Positions 36,864-45,123 of a stretch of 64,000 nucleotides of DNA are shown here, piece after piece. This stretch comes from Lunatibacter salilacus (lineage in GTDB: Bacteria > Bacteroidota > Bacteroidia > Cytophagales > Cyclobacteriaceae). The stretch lies in the NCBI RefSeq assembly GCF_009797935.1, contig NZ_VOLC01000014.1:1-64000 (forward strand). Reading direction: 5' to 3'. Both the position numbers and the translations under genes were made by a program. The notes beneath the pieces were generated by a model. It saw only the letters and a list, made by a program, of their open reading frames with translations. It was not told the DNA's origin and ran no database searches. Position 1 is the first letter of the stretch. Every line of letters begins with the position of its first letter.

Positions 36864-38051
36864 TTACATTTTACTCTCTAAGAACTTTCCAGTTTCCTTA
36901 TGGGAAAAAGAAGGAAGCATATATTTGAAAAGTTTGGTTAAATCATTTTTTGTCCAGCTTAGGCTCTGCTTCATCTTATTGATTTCATCTAAAAAATAAG
37001 TTAGGTTTTTTCTGTCAAAATCAAAATTGCTTTTTATAATTCCTAGATTATGAAATTTGTCCAAATCCAAAACTTCCCCCTTCACAAAAAATTCTTCAAA
37101 ATCTTTTTCCCCCGTGGTATCACTATTGGTAAATAAACAGGGCCATTTGCCTTGGGATGGAAGATCATTAATCAATGCCCTCGCTTCATTTTCAGATTGA
37201 CATAAATAGGGTTCGTAACCCATTTGTTTTAAATATTTGAGGGCAATTTCAGCGAAAGTGATCAAATGCAGCTTTTCACTAAGTTTAGGAAAGAAGATGT
37301 CCTTGGAATCACCCAATAAACAGGACATTAAACAAAGTTCACCTGATTCTTGAGGGGTTACAAAATACCTCTTTATATCATTTGGGGCTACTATGGGCTG
37401 TTTTTTTATTATTCTTTGATTAAATCCATGCAACAGTGAACCATCTGAAAAAGCAACGTTGGCAAATCTGGCTGTTGAAATGGGAATTTCTTTGTTTTTT
37501 TCCAATAAAAACATTTCCATGATCCTTTTTGAGGCTCCCATCATGTTCACAGGATTGGCCGCCTTATCAGTCGAAACACAAAAATACTTCTTCCCTCCCT
37601 TCAATACCGCCTGGTCAATGGTCTTTATAGTATTCAGAATATTGACATCAATCATCCGCATTAAAGTAAATGGATCCTTTTCGCTTCTTACATGCTTTAA
37701 AGCTGAAAGATTTAATATGTAATCATAATATCCATCACTTTTCACAAAGGCATCATACTCCAAAGAACCTACATCAAGTGCGAAGGTCTCGAATTGGCCA
37801 TCGATGTAACCCATGGAACTTCTGATATCCCTTACCAATTCTACAAGGTTATTTTCGCTGATATCAACCACATGAAGCTTTTTGGGATTTCTTCTGAAAA
37901 TTTCCTTTGACACAGCCTGACCTATGGATCCAGCACCCCCAATTACCAAAAAAGATGACTTACCAACTATTTTAGCGAGTTCAACCTCATGGTTGCGAAC
38001 ATCCTCTTCAAAAAGTAATTGTTCTCTGCCTATCAGCTTTAAAATATCCAT
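36864..38051 (-). CDS. NDP-HexNAc 4,6-dehydratase (CapD-type, LegB role)
   Basis: This 395-residue short-chain dehydrogenase/reductase starts nonulosonate synthesis by converting an NDP-GlcNAc to the 4-keto-6-deoxy sugar. It has GGAGSIGQAV at 38-47, a conserved LSALKHVRSEKDP, and STDKAANPVNMMGASKR with Met171-x3-Lys175. That places a Met at the position of the classical Tyr, as in CapD/WbpM. This class keeps the C5 configuration, which fits legionaminate rather than pseudaminate (PseB). The long C-terminal part after about residue 290 is unlike Campylobacter LegB. It begins 71 bp after wza. Confidence 0.85.
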   Translation of the reverse strand: MDILKLIGREQLLFEEDVRNHEVELAKIVGKSSFLVIGGAGSIGQAVSKEIFRRNPKKLHVVDISENNLVELVRDIRSSMGYIDGQFETFALDVGSLEYDAFVKSDGYYDYILNLSALKHVRSEKDPFTLMRMIDVNILNTIKTIDQAVLKGGKKYFCVSTDKAANPVNMMGASKRIMEMFLLEKNKEIPISTARFANVAFSDGSLLHGFNQRIIKKQPIVAPNDIKRYFVTPQESGELCLMSCLLGDSKDIFFPKLSEKLHLITFAEIALKYLKQMGYEPYLCQSENEARALINDLPSQGKWPCLFTNSDTTGEKDFEEFFVKGEVLDLDKFHNLGIIKSNFDFDRKNLTYFLDEINKMKQSLSWTKNDLTKLFKYMLPSFSHKETGKFLESKM

Positions 38052-38122
38052 TGCAAATTAATTATGTTAGAAATGGTACTTACTAAAATGGCATTACGGA
38101 TCGTTAGAGTTTTGGCTCTGGA

Positions 38123-40738
38123 CTATTGCGACAACCTATCCACCAAAATCGCCAACGTAGCCAAACTGGAGGCCATCCCTATCCATGCCTGCACGCTTAG
38201 TGGTTGCCTTGGTTTACGCTTAGGGACAATTATTTCCGCTCCGGGCTCTACGTGTGGAAAAAATGTGAAAAACAGGAATTTGTTGGTCCGTCTAACATCC
38301 CCGTTGGCATAGATGATATAGGACCGCCCCTTTCTAGCCTCTTCCGTAAAACCACCCGCACGGGAAATGTAATTCCTAAACCCCCTGACTTCTTCGTACC
38401 TGGCTGTGGTTGGGTATAATACTTCCCCACGCATACGCACTGTTTGAAGCTCCTTGGGAACACTTATAACATCCCCTTCCTGAAGAATCAAATCATATTT
38501 TGAACCCGGAAATTGTAAAATCCTGTCCAACTCGATGCCGATAAGTTCATGCTCCCGCATTGCAATTTGCATTACGGAGCTATCTGTACCATCTAATGAA
38601 GAATATCTATCTTCGGCAAATGAGTCATCTTCTTGTTGTAACTGTGTATCTTTCCTTCGTTCCTCACGAAGCAATTGTACTCTTTTCTCCAATCGTTCGA
38701 GCAGTTGTTTTTCAGTTTCGGAGTTGTCTATAGCTTCATCCCGGTCCATATTACGCGATAGCGATTCCAAGCTCTCCAGCTTCTTCTCATTGTCGCCCTT
38801 GTCTTCATAGTTTTCTGTCCGTCGAATTAGCGTCGCTCCTTTGAGATAGGCAAATTGATTTAATCCGCCAGCCCTTTTTATGATATCCGAGATACGTTCA
38901 TCTCTTTTTTCAAGCGAAAATTCTCCGGGATAATTGATTTCCCCTTCCACCTGCACTAATCTGTCCCGCTGAAATCCTATGCTTTTCCTCACAAAGACAT
39001 GATCAAAGGGCCTTAAAGTGATACCTTTTTCTTCATCAGTTAGATTCAGATCACTGTTTACCGTTAAGGTGAATATTTCTGCTATCTTTCCGCTGGAATC
39101 ATCTTTTACCCGTCTGGCAATTTCGATCATTGAATTGGAAGCTGATTCCTTGAATCCTCTCGCTTTCACTATCAAATCCCCAACTGTCATCTGTTCCCCA
39201 TACTGATACACGCCCGTCCTGTTTACCTCTCCCGAGATTCGAACATAATATTCTTCCTTTAGGTCATAAATACTCGGGACGTTCAATATATCCTCCCGTT
39301 TCAACGGGATATCCTGCTGCCTTCCGTCTAGTATAGCGTCCAAATCAACCGACAGTATCTCCATAGTGAAATCCGGCTTAGTCCGGTATAAGGTTGCCCG
39401 CTTGGTATACGCATCTCCTCTCAGCCCTTCCGCAAGGGCTATCAACTCACTCAACGTCATGTTGTCCCCCATGGCAAATTCACCCGGTCTGAATACCGCA
39501 CCTGATACTTGGATTCGATTTTCATACCTTTTTAGAAGCTCTCCGACTTTAAATTGATCGCCATCTTTGATTAGGAAGGTCTCAAATTCAGATGCGGAAA
39601 CATTGTCTATCTTCAATTCCCTTTCCGTCCTTCTGTGGACAGTAAGAAGAGATCCATATGCTTCACTTGCAAAGCCACCGGCAAATTTCAACATATCCTG
39701 AATAGTTTCCCCAGATTTTAGCTCAAACAAACCGGGCCTTCGAACGGGGCCTTCGATTTCCACTCTACTGGTAAAAGGAGGAACAATGATAACGTCATTA
39801 TCACGCAAAATCACATCCTGCGCCATATTGCCTGAAATCAAAAACGAATAAATATCAACCTCCTGAACGAGCTTACTACCTCGGTATACTTGGATGCTTC
39901 TAAAACTTCCACGCTCATTTGGGCCGCCTGCAGCATAGAGTGCATTAAATACAGAAGAAAAGGAAGGAATTGAATAACTTCCAGGCTTCCTGAGTTCGCC
40001 TGCTAAGGTGACTTTTATGGTTCGGATATTTCCTACCCTCAATTGCATAAACGTATTGGGATTACTCCCTCCCATTCCTGAATAAATGCGTTCCAAGGAT
40101 TTTTTAATCCTTGAGGAAGCAACTTCCACCGAACTGCCTCCCACCTCAACAGGACCAACGTTTGGAATAAAAATCCTTCCCTCCGGGTTTACTGTCAAAT
40201 CATAATTTTGTTGGGATGCACCGTAGATATCTATTAGCAGCTGGTCACCGGATCCTAATTCATAGGATGGCGGTGTAGGTAGGTTTAAGTTGGGAGCAAA
40301 GTCTAACTCCCTATTATGAAAAAGCGTAAACCCAAAAATTTTCTTTTGCTCTTCGCTGAGGTCATAGTACGGGTCACTCCGCCGCAGAGAGTCAAAAATA
40401 TCCGGATCGTATTGCATCCCTGTTACCTGCCTTCCTCTATCTTGGCCAACAGCTCCACTCCGGCTATCTTGAGCATTACGCCCTGACTTCAACGACTGAA
40501 TTCGCTGTCTTAATTTTGAGACTTCCGAAGCTGGCATACCCCTTTCCCTTGCCATCGCCTCAAGTTGCTGTTCATTCATACCTGATGATTCCGCACGTCT
40601 TATCAATTGCTCAATCTGTGCGTCGGACAATTCATCCACCTTTACGTTCTGAATATCTTGAAGTGACTGCCCCATGGACAAGCCCCACAAAGAAAATAGC
40701 AATACGAGGGAAAATAAAAGCGTGTTGCGTAGCATCAT
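38123..40738 (-). CDS. Outer-membrane polysaccharide export protein (Wza-like, multiple SLBB domains)
   Basis: The 871-residue protein has a signal peptide ending near residue 24 (SLWGLSMGQS). A low-complexity helical stretch follows, then the Poly_export domain (about 159-230; YELGSGDQLLIDIYGAS, then LTVNPEGRIFIPNVGPVEVG). At least five SLBB domains come next, among them KVTLAGELRKPGSYSIPSFS, RVEIEGPVRRPGLFELKSGE, RIQVSGAVFRPGEFAMGDN, YVRISGEVNRTGVYQYGEQ, LVQVEGEINYPGEFSLEKRD and VRMRGEVLYPTTARYEEV. A C-terminal membrane span lies at about 846-865. It is longer than E. coli Wza and is typical of Bacteroidota. It heads the long operon after a 360-bp leader. Confidence 0.93.
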   Translation of the reverse strand: MMLRNTLLFSLVLLFSLWGLSMGQSLQDIQNVKVDELSDAQIEQLIRRAESSGMNEQQLEAMARERGMPASEVSKLRQRIQSLKSGRNAQDSRSGAVGQDRGRQVTGMQYDPDIFDSLRRSDPYYDLSEEQKKIFGFTLFHNRELDFAPNLNLPTPPSYELGSGDQLLIDIYGASQQNYDLTVNPEGRIFIPNVGPVEVGGSSVEVASSRIKKSLERIYSGMGGSNPNTFMQLRVGNIRTIKVTLAGELRKPGSYSIPSFSSVFNALYAAGGPNERGSFRSIQVYRGSKLVQEVDIYSFLISGNMAQDVILRDNDVIIVPPFTSRVEIEGPVRRPGLFELKSGETIQDMLKFAGGFASEAYGSLLTVHRRTERELKIDNVSASEFETFLIKDGDQFKVGELLKRYENRIQVSGAVFRPGEFAMGDNMTLSELIALAEGLRGDAYTKRATLYRTKPDFTMEILSVDLDAILDGRQQDIPLKREDILNVPSIYDLKEEYYVRISGEVNRTGVYQYGEQMTVGDLIVKARGFKESASNSMIEIARRVKDDSSGKIAEIFTLTVNSDLNLTDEEKGITLRPFDHVFVRKSIGFQRDRLVQVEGEINYPGEFSLEKRDERISDIIKRAGGLNQFAYLKGATLIRRTENYEDKGDNEKKLESLESLSRNMDRDEAIDNSETEKQLLERLEKRVQLLREERRKDTQLQQEDDSFAEDRYSSLDGTDSSVMQIAMREHELIGIELDRILQFPGSKYDLILQEGDVISVPKELQTVRMRGEVLYPTTARYEEVRGFRNYISRAGGFTEEARKGRSYIIYANGDVRRTNKFLFFTFFPHVEPGAEIIVPKRKPRQPLSVQAWIGMASSLATLAILVDRLSQ

Positions 40739-40918
40739 AGAATATAATATGGGTTATATATGAGGGATCGTAGCTGCCAAAAACAACTGAAAACTAAAAA
40801 TTACATTATGGTTTTGGTATAGCTTCGCCTCCTCAATCCCATTTTGTAGAATTGAACTTAAGACAAAATATTTTGCTAAAAAACGGAAACAACTGTAGGG
40901 TTATTTCAAATGACGACG

Positions 40919-40951
40919 CAAAAATACACATTCCAATTGTAAATACGTAAA
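40919..40951 (-). promoter_or_regulatory. Candidate promoter of the wza-leg operon
   Basis: TATTTTTG followed by C at 40919-40926 (minus strand) matches the Bacteroidota -7 box exactly. A TTTA at 40948-40951, 21 bp further upstream, is a one-mismatch -33 box. The leader would be about 174 nt, long enough for a regulatory structure. Confidence 0.45.
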
Positions 40952-41030
40952 GATGATTTAATCAAATCGAGGAATTATTAATCGGCAAATCAAAAAAAAA
41001 ACTTGTAAAAATGTAAAAAGCAAAATAATA

Positions 41031-41089
41031 ATCCACCGACAAAGCTATCCAGGTCAGAAATACTGAGTGGGTTAAGTTAGTCGGTGGAT
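41031..41089 (-). terminator. Inverted repeat with a 39-nt loop after gmd, possible terminator or attenuator
   Basis: ATCCACCGAC at 41031-41040 and GTCGGTGGAT at 41080-41089 are perfect reverse complements. The loop is long for a normal terminator, but the minus strand continues TATTATTTTGCTTTTTAC after the stem. It starts 12 bp past the gmd stop. Confidence 0.45.
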
Positions 41090-41100
41090 GTTACTGTTTT

Positions 41101-42240
41101 TTACTCTACTTGATTAAGAATACGGTGTCCACCTTTCATCAGGTGAATGTCCTTAAGGAAAAGCTCCACATCGGATTTCACCATATCTTCTACCAACATG
41201 GCCAAGTTATATTTTGGCTTCCAGCCTAGTTTCGTCATAGCCTTGGTAGGGTCTCCAATTAGCAAATCAACTTCCGTAGGTCTAAAGTATGTCGGATCAA
41301 TTTCGACCAAAACATCTCCGGCACTTACTTTAAATGTATCCGTACCCAGAATTTGCATAGACTTCTCGGTATCAATTCTTTCCAAAATCCCCTTTTCGTT
41401 GATTCCTTCTCCTTCAAATCTGAGATGAAAACCGATCTCTTCAAAAGCCATTTTGATGAAATCCCTTACTTTCGTCGTCACGCCGGTAGCTATCACATAA
41501 TCCTCGGCAACATCCTGCTGCAAAATTCTCCACATCGCTTCCACGTAATCTTTGGCATGTCCCCAGTCCCGCTTGGCGTCCAAATTGCCCATAAACAGGT
41601 TTTTCTGAAGTCCTAATCCTATTTTAGCAACGGCTCGGGTAATTTTCCTTGTGACGAATGTCTCACCCCGTAGCGGAGACTCATGGTTAAACAAAATCCC
41701 GTTACAGGCAAACATATTATAGGCTTCCCTGTAATTAACGGTAATCCAATAACCGTAAATTTTCGCAACTGCATAGGGAGAGCGGGGATAAAATGGAGTC
41801 GTTTCCGATTGTGGAACCTGCTGAACAAGTCCGTAAAGCTCGGAGGTAGATGCCTGATACACTTTGCAGGTCTTTTCCATTCCCAAAAGCCTTACAGCTT
41901 CCAAGATACGCAACGTCCCAATTCCGTCTGCATTTGCCGTGTATTCGGGTGTGTCGAAACTCACCTTAACATGGCTCATCGCAGCGAGATTGTAAATTTC
42001 GTCCGGTTTGGTTTCCTGGATAATTCGGGTAAGATTCATAGAATCCGTCAAGTCCCCATAATGCAAAAATAGACGTTGGTTTTCGTCATGGGGATCCTGA
42101 TAGAGGTGGTCGATCCTGTCTGTATTAAACATGGATGCTCTTCGTTTGATGCCGTGAACGATATAGCCTTTCTCTAAAAGTAATTCGGCCAAATAGGCTC
42201 CATCTTGTCCCGTAATTCCTGTAATAAGTGCTGTTTTCAT
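41101..42240 (-). CDS. gmd: GDP-mannose 4,6-dehydratase
   Basis: The 379-residue dehydrogenase converts GDP-mannose to GDP-4-keto-6-deoxymannose, the first step to GDP-L-fucose. Visible are the NAD loop [31 protein letters not shown], the catalytic [10 protein letters not shown] and the GDP-binding [18 protein letters not shown]. An ATG 15 bp further upstream (42255) would add MEKKI; I chose MKTALITG because it is the normal family start. It follows fcl by about 28 bp and precedes the inverted repeat at 41031-41089. Confidence 0.95.
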   Translation of the reverse strand: MKTALITGITGQDGAYLAELLLEKGYIVHGIKRRASMFNTDRIDHLYQDPHDENQRLFLHYGDLTDSMNLTRIIQETKPDEIYNLAAMSHVKVSFDTPEYTANADGIGTLRILEAVRLLGMEKTCKVYQASTSELYGLVQQVPQSETTPFYPRSPYAVAKIYGYWITVNYREAYNMFACNGILFNHESPLRGETFVTRKITRAVAKIGLGLQKNLFMGNLDAKRDWGHAKDYVEAMWRILQQDVAEDYVIATGVTTKVRDFIKMAFEEIGFHLRFEGEGINEKGILERIDTEKSMQILGTDTFKVSAGDVLVEIDPTYFRPTEVDLLIGDPTKAMTKLGWKPKYNLAMLVEDMVKSDVELFLKDIHLMKGGHRILNQVE

Positions 42241-42268
42241 AATTTTCTTTTCCAAATCAAATATACCG

Positions 42269-43222
42269 TTACAATTTTACCTGCTTAAAATGGTTGATGT
42301 TTTCCAAAAACCATTCGTACGTACGGCGGACCCCCGCCTCTAAAGAAATGGATGCCTTCCAACCAGCGTCTGCCATTTTAGAAACATCCATCAATTTGCG
42401 CGGTGTTCCGTCCGGTTTGGTGCTATCCCAAACAATCTCCCCCTCATGTCCAACTATCCGCTGTATCATCCTAGCCAACTCCTTAATGGTCAGATCCTCC
42501 CCAGTACCTACGTTGTACAAATTGTCCCGAAATTCATTTTCCAATGCAAATATAACAGCGTCAGCCATATCATTAACGTGAAGAAATTCACGCATAGGCT
42601 TTCCTGTTCCCCATAGTGTCACCGGTTCATGGTTTCGGGATTTGGCCTCATGGAATTTGCGAATCATCGCAGGCAAAACATGACTAGTTTCCAAGTCAAA
42701 ATTGTCATGGGACCCATATAGATTGGTAGGCATTAAGCTAATAAAATCTTTACCATACTGTTTTCTGATAGCTTCACATGCTTTGACACCGGAAATTTTA
42801 GCCAGTGCATACCATTCATTTGTTTCCTCCAGGGAGGAAGTGAGCAAGTATTCTTCTTTTAGCGGCTGAGGAGCCAGTTTTGGATAAATGCATGAACTCC
42901 CCAAGAAAATAAATTTTTCCACTCCAGATTGAAGCGAAGAATCTATCAGATTGTTTTGAATTTGCATGTTCTCCATTAAAAAATGGTAGGGATAATTATT
43001 GTTTGCAAGAATCCCTCCTACCCTGGCAGCTGCATCGATTACTACTTCCGGTGAGCTTGTTTTAAAAAAATCAGAAACTTGTTGCTGTGATTTTAAATCC
43101 ACCTCCCCGCTACCCTTACCTATAAGCTGGGTATACCCTTTATTTTCCAAAGCTCTCCAAACCGCAGAGCCTACCATTCCCCGATGACCGGCAATGTATA
43201 TTTTAGTGTCTTTTCTGAGCAT
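42269..43222 (-). CDS. fcl: GDP-L-fucose synthase
   Basis: The 317-residue epimerase/reductase finishes GDP-L-fucose synthesis using NADPH. Its motifs are [11 protein letters not shown] at 10-20, [28 protein letters not shown] at 108-124, YALAK with Tyr138 and Lys142, and [14 protein letters not shown]. It lies 14 bp downstream of manC and 28 bp upstream of gmd, giving a manC-fcl-gmd cassette. L-fucose in the polymer is likely, and a FucP-like transporter occurs elsewhere in the window. Confidence 0.95.
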   Translation of the reverse strand: MLRKDTKIYIAGHRGMVGSAVWRALENKGYTQLIGKGSGEVDLKSQQQVSDFFKTSSPEVVIDAAARVGGILANNNYPYHFLMENMQIQNNLIDSSLQSGVEKFIFLGSSCIYPKLAPQPLKEEYLLTSSLEETNEWYALAKISGVKACEAIRKQYGKDFISLMPTNLYGSHDNFDLETSHVLPAMIRKFHEAKSRNHEPVTLWGTGKPMREFLHVNDMADAVIFALENEFRDNLYNVGTGEDLTIKELARMIQRIVGHEGEIVWDSTKPDGTPRKLMDVSKMADAGWKASISLEAGVRRTYEWFLENINHFKQVKL

Positions 43223-43236
43223 TATAATTGTCGTAA

Positions 43237-44223
43237 TTAAGCTAACAGGGTGGGTTCTTCCTTTTCCAACCTTTCGTAAATTTTTTTCACATCCTGGGCA
43301 TATTTTCTGTCCAAAACCAAAATAGCGTCACTGGTCTCTACCAAAATAATATCATTGACTCCCATGAACTCCACTTTTTTGTCTGATCCAAGAACAAGGT
43401 TGGACCCTGACTTTCGGGGATCATCTTCAGAAATATACTCATATAGTGCCTCAAATGAACCCATGTCAGACCATTTGAATGAGGAAGCAACTACCCGGAT
43501 TTTATCTGACCTTTCCATCACTGCATAGTCAACGCTGATAGAAGGGATTTTCATGCTTTCCACTTCCGGTAAGAATCCTCCTTTTGATTTCTTAAAAGCC
43601 TCCAGCGAGGTTTCAAAAACGGTGGGTTCATATTTTTGTAGCTGCTCCAAATAGACTCCTGCCGAAAAGCAAAACATCCCGCTGTTCCACAAAAAATTTT
43701 CTGATTTAATAAATTCTTCCGCTGTTTCTTTATTAGGCTTTTCCCGAAAGGACAGTACCTCATTTCCATTATATTCAATGTAACCAAATCCTGTTTCAGG
43801 CTTGGTGGGGCGAAGACCGAACGTAACCAGAAACCCCTCTTTTGCTAAACGAACTGCTTCTAAAATTGCCGATTCATACGCTTCCGTATCTTCAATCAGA
43901 TGGTCAGATGGCGTAACCAAAAGTATATCTTCCGACCTCTGTGAAAAAGCCGCAAAAGCTATGGCTGCCGCTGTGTTTCTCGGGGCAGCTTCAATAATTT
44001 CCACATAGGAAGAATCTGTCAACAGCTTTCTGGATAACTCAAAATTGTCCTTCCCTCCAACCACAAGGACCTGGTCGCAAACTTTCCTATTTCGTTCTAC
44101 GGTGAGTTCAAATAATGATTTTCCATTGAATAACGGAAGATACTGTTTAGGTTTGGATTTTCGGGAAAGGGGCCAAAGTCTGCTGCCAACCCCTCCTGAT
44201 AAAATTACATTGGTGACTTTCAT
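43237..44223 (-). CDS. manC: Mannose-1-phosphate guanylyltransferase
   Basis: The 328-residue nucleotidyltransferase makes GDP-mannose from GTP and mannose-1-phosphate. The N-terminus ILSGGVGSRLWPLSRKSKPK followed by QYLPLF is the signature loop. Also present are PRNTAAAIAFAAF, TPSDHLI, FREKPNKETAEEF and FLWNSGMFCF. It lacks the fused C-terminal isomerase domain of long AlgA/ManC enzymes. First gene of the fucose-precursor cassette, with a promoter candidate about 87 bp upstream. Confidence 0.95.
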   Translation of the reverse strand: MKVTNVILSGGVGSRLWPLSRKSKPKQYLPLFNGKSLFELTVERNRKVCDQVLVVGGKDNFELSRKLLTDSSYVEIIEAAPRNTAAAIAFAAFSQRSEDILLVTPSDHLIEDTEAYESAILEAVRLAKEGFLVTFGLRPTKPETGFGYIEYNGNEVLSFREKPNKETAEEFIKSENFLWNSGMFCFSAGVYLEQLQKYEPTVFETSLEAFKKSKGGFLPEVESMKIPSISVDYAVMERSDKIRVVASSFKWSDMGSFEALYEYISEDDPRKSGSNLVLGSDKKVEFMGVNDIILVETSDAILVLDRKYAQDVKKIYERLEKEEPTLLA

Positions 44224-44309
44224 TGTATTATTAAAAATTAAATATCAGTCAAAATGCCTATGGCTGATGTATGCTAGGTAATCTAGAAACTCAAATATAT
44301 AATCAGGCA

Positions 44310-44317
44310 CAAAAATA
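44310..44317 (-). promoter_or_regulatory. Candidate -7 element for manC-fcl-gmd
   Basis: TATTTTTG on the minus strand matches TAnnTTTG. The nearest TTTA is 23 bp upstream, slightly far for a -33 box. The leader would be about 80 nt. Confidence 0.35.
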
Positions 44318-44435
44318 AATAAAAAAAATGGATTACTTTGTAAAAGTCAACAAAATACATCCCAACTAATTTAACGGCTCTAGGTTATAGCAACCACCTC
44401 CCCTTTCTCGTTAAAAAATAAATGGTTTCCAAATC

Positions 44436-44443
44436 TATTTTTG
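44436..44443 (+). promoter_or_regulatory. Candidate -7 element for the nusG/upxY-like gene
   Basis: TATTTTTG followed by C fits TAnnTTTG. No TTTG is seen 19-21 bp upstream. The leader would be about 58 nt. Confidence 0.35.
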
Positions 44444-44507
44444 CATGTCTTAGATTGGTATATCAGTTGGTAATGAATAATTTTGTCTTCAAATCACTAC
44501 AAAATTA

Positions 44508-45014
44508 ATGAACGAAAAGAAGAATTGGTTCGTCATGTACACCGCTCCAAGGGCAGAAAAAAAAGTTGCGCAGCGGTTAAAAGAGCAGGAAATTGAGGTA
44601 TATCTTCCAATGATTGAAGAGATAAGGCAGTGGAGTGACCGGAAGAAGAAAGTACAACGTCCCCTCTTCAACGGTTATTTGTTCGTTAATATTAGCAAAG
44701 ATCACCTTTGGCAAGCCTTACAAGTCAATGGAGCCGTAAAATTCGTGAACTTTTCGGGAGAACATGCCACGATTCAACAAAAAGAATTGGATACTATCCG
44801 AAGAATTATCGATACCGGTGTGGCGGTTGAAGTAAATAACGAGCCTATTGAAAAAGGAGAAAAAGTTAAGATTTTAGGAGGTGCACTGGTAGGATTTGAG
44901 GGCGAATGTGTCCAAAAGTCCAATCAGGATTATTTTATCATACGAATTCCAAGTATAAACCAAAACATGCTGATAAACGTCCCACGAAAATTCTTGGAAG
45001 TAATTAAAGAGTGA
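44508..45014 (+). CDS. NusG-like (UpxY/RfaH-type) transcription antiterminator
   Basis: The 168-residue protein has an NGN domain (WFVMYTAPRAEKKVAQRL, then PLFNGYLFVNI) and a C-terminal KOW module (EKGEKVKILGGALVGFEG). It is shorter than housekeeping NusG and belongs with the specialised paralogues UpxY and RfaH. These bind transcribing polymerase and let it read through long polysaccharide operons. It lies divergently next to the GDP-fucose genes, at the promoter end of the locus. I infer that it controls the wza-to-wecA transcript; no recognition element could be identified. Confidence 0.88.
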   Translation: MNEKKNWFVMYTAPRAEKKVAQRLKEQEIEVYLPMIEEIRQWSDRKKKVQRPLFNGYLFVNISKDHLWQALQVNGAVKFVNFSGEHATIQQKELDTIRRIIDTGVAVEVNNEPIEKGEKVKILGGALVGFEGECVQKSNQDYFIIRIPSINQNMLINVPRKFLEVIKE

Positions 45015-45123
45015 TGGGAAGCTGATGATTTGCTTAATTTCCGTTGCAGTTTTTCTGTAGCATGTAAATCCATATATTAGCCCCCTTACAGATATGACTT
45101 TTATAATTTAAAATTAAATTAAT

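Larger units (their letters stand above)
40739..41100. other. Leader and spacer between gmd and wza
   Basis: The gap contains the candidate wza promoter, a poly-A/T tract and a 10-bp inverted repeat near the gmd end. No gene is seen. Confidence 0.6.
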
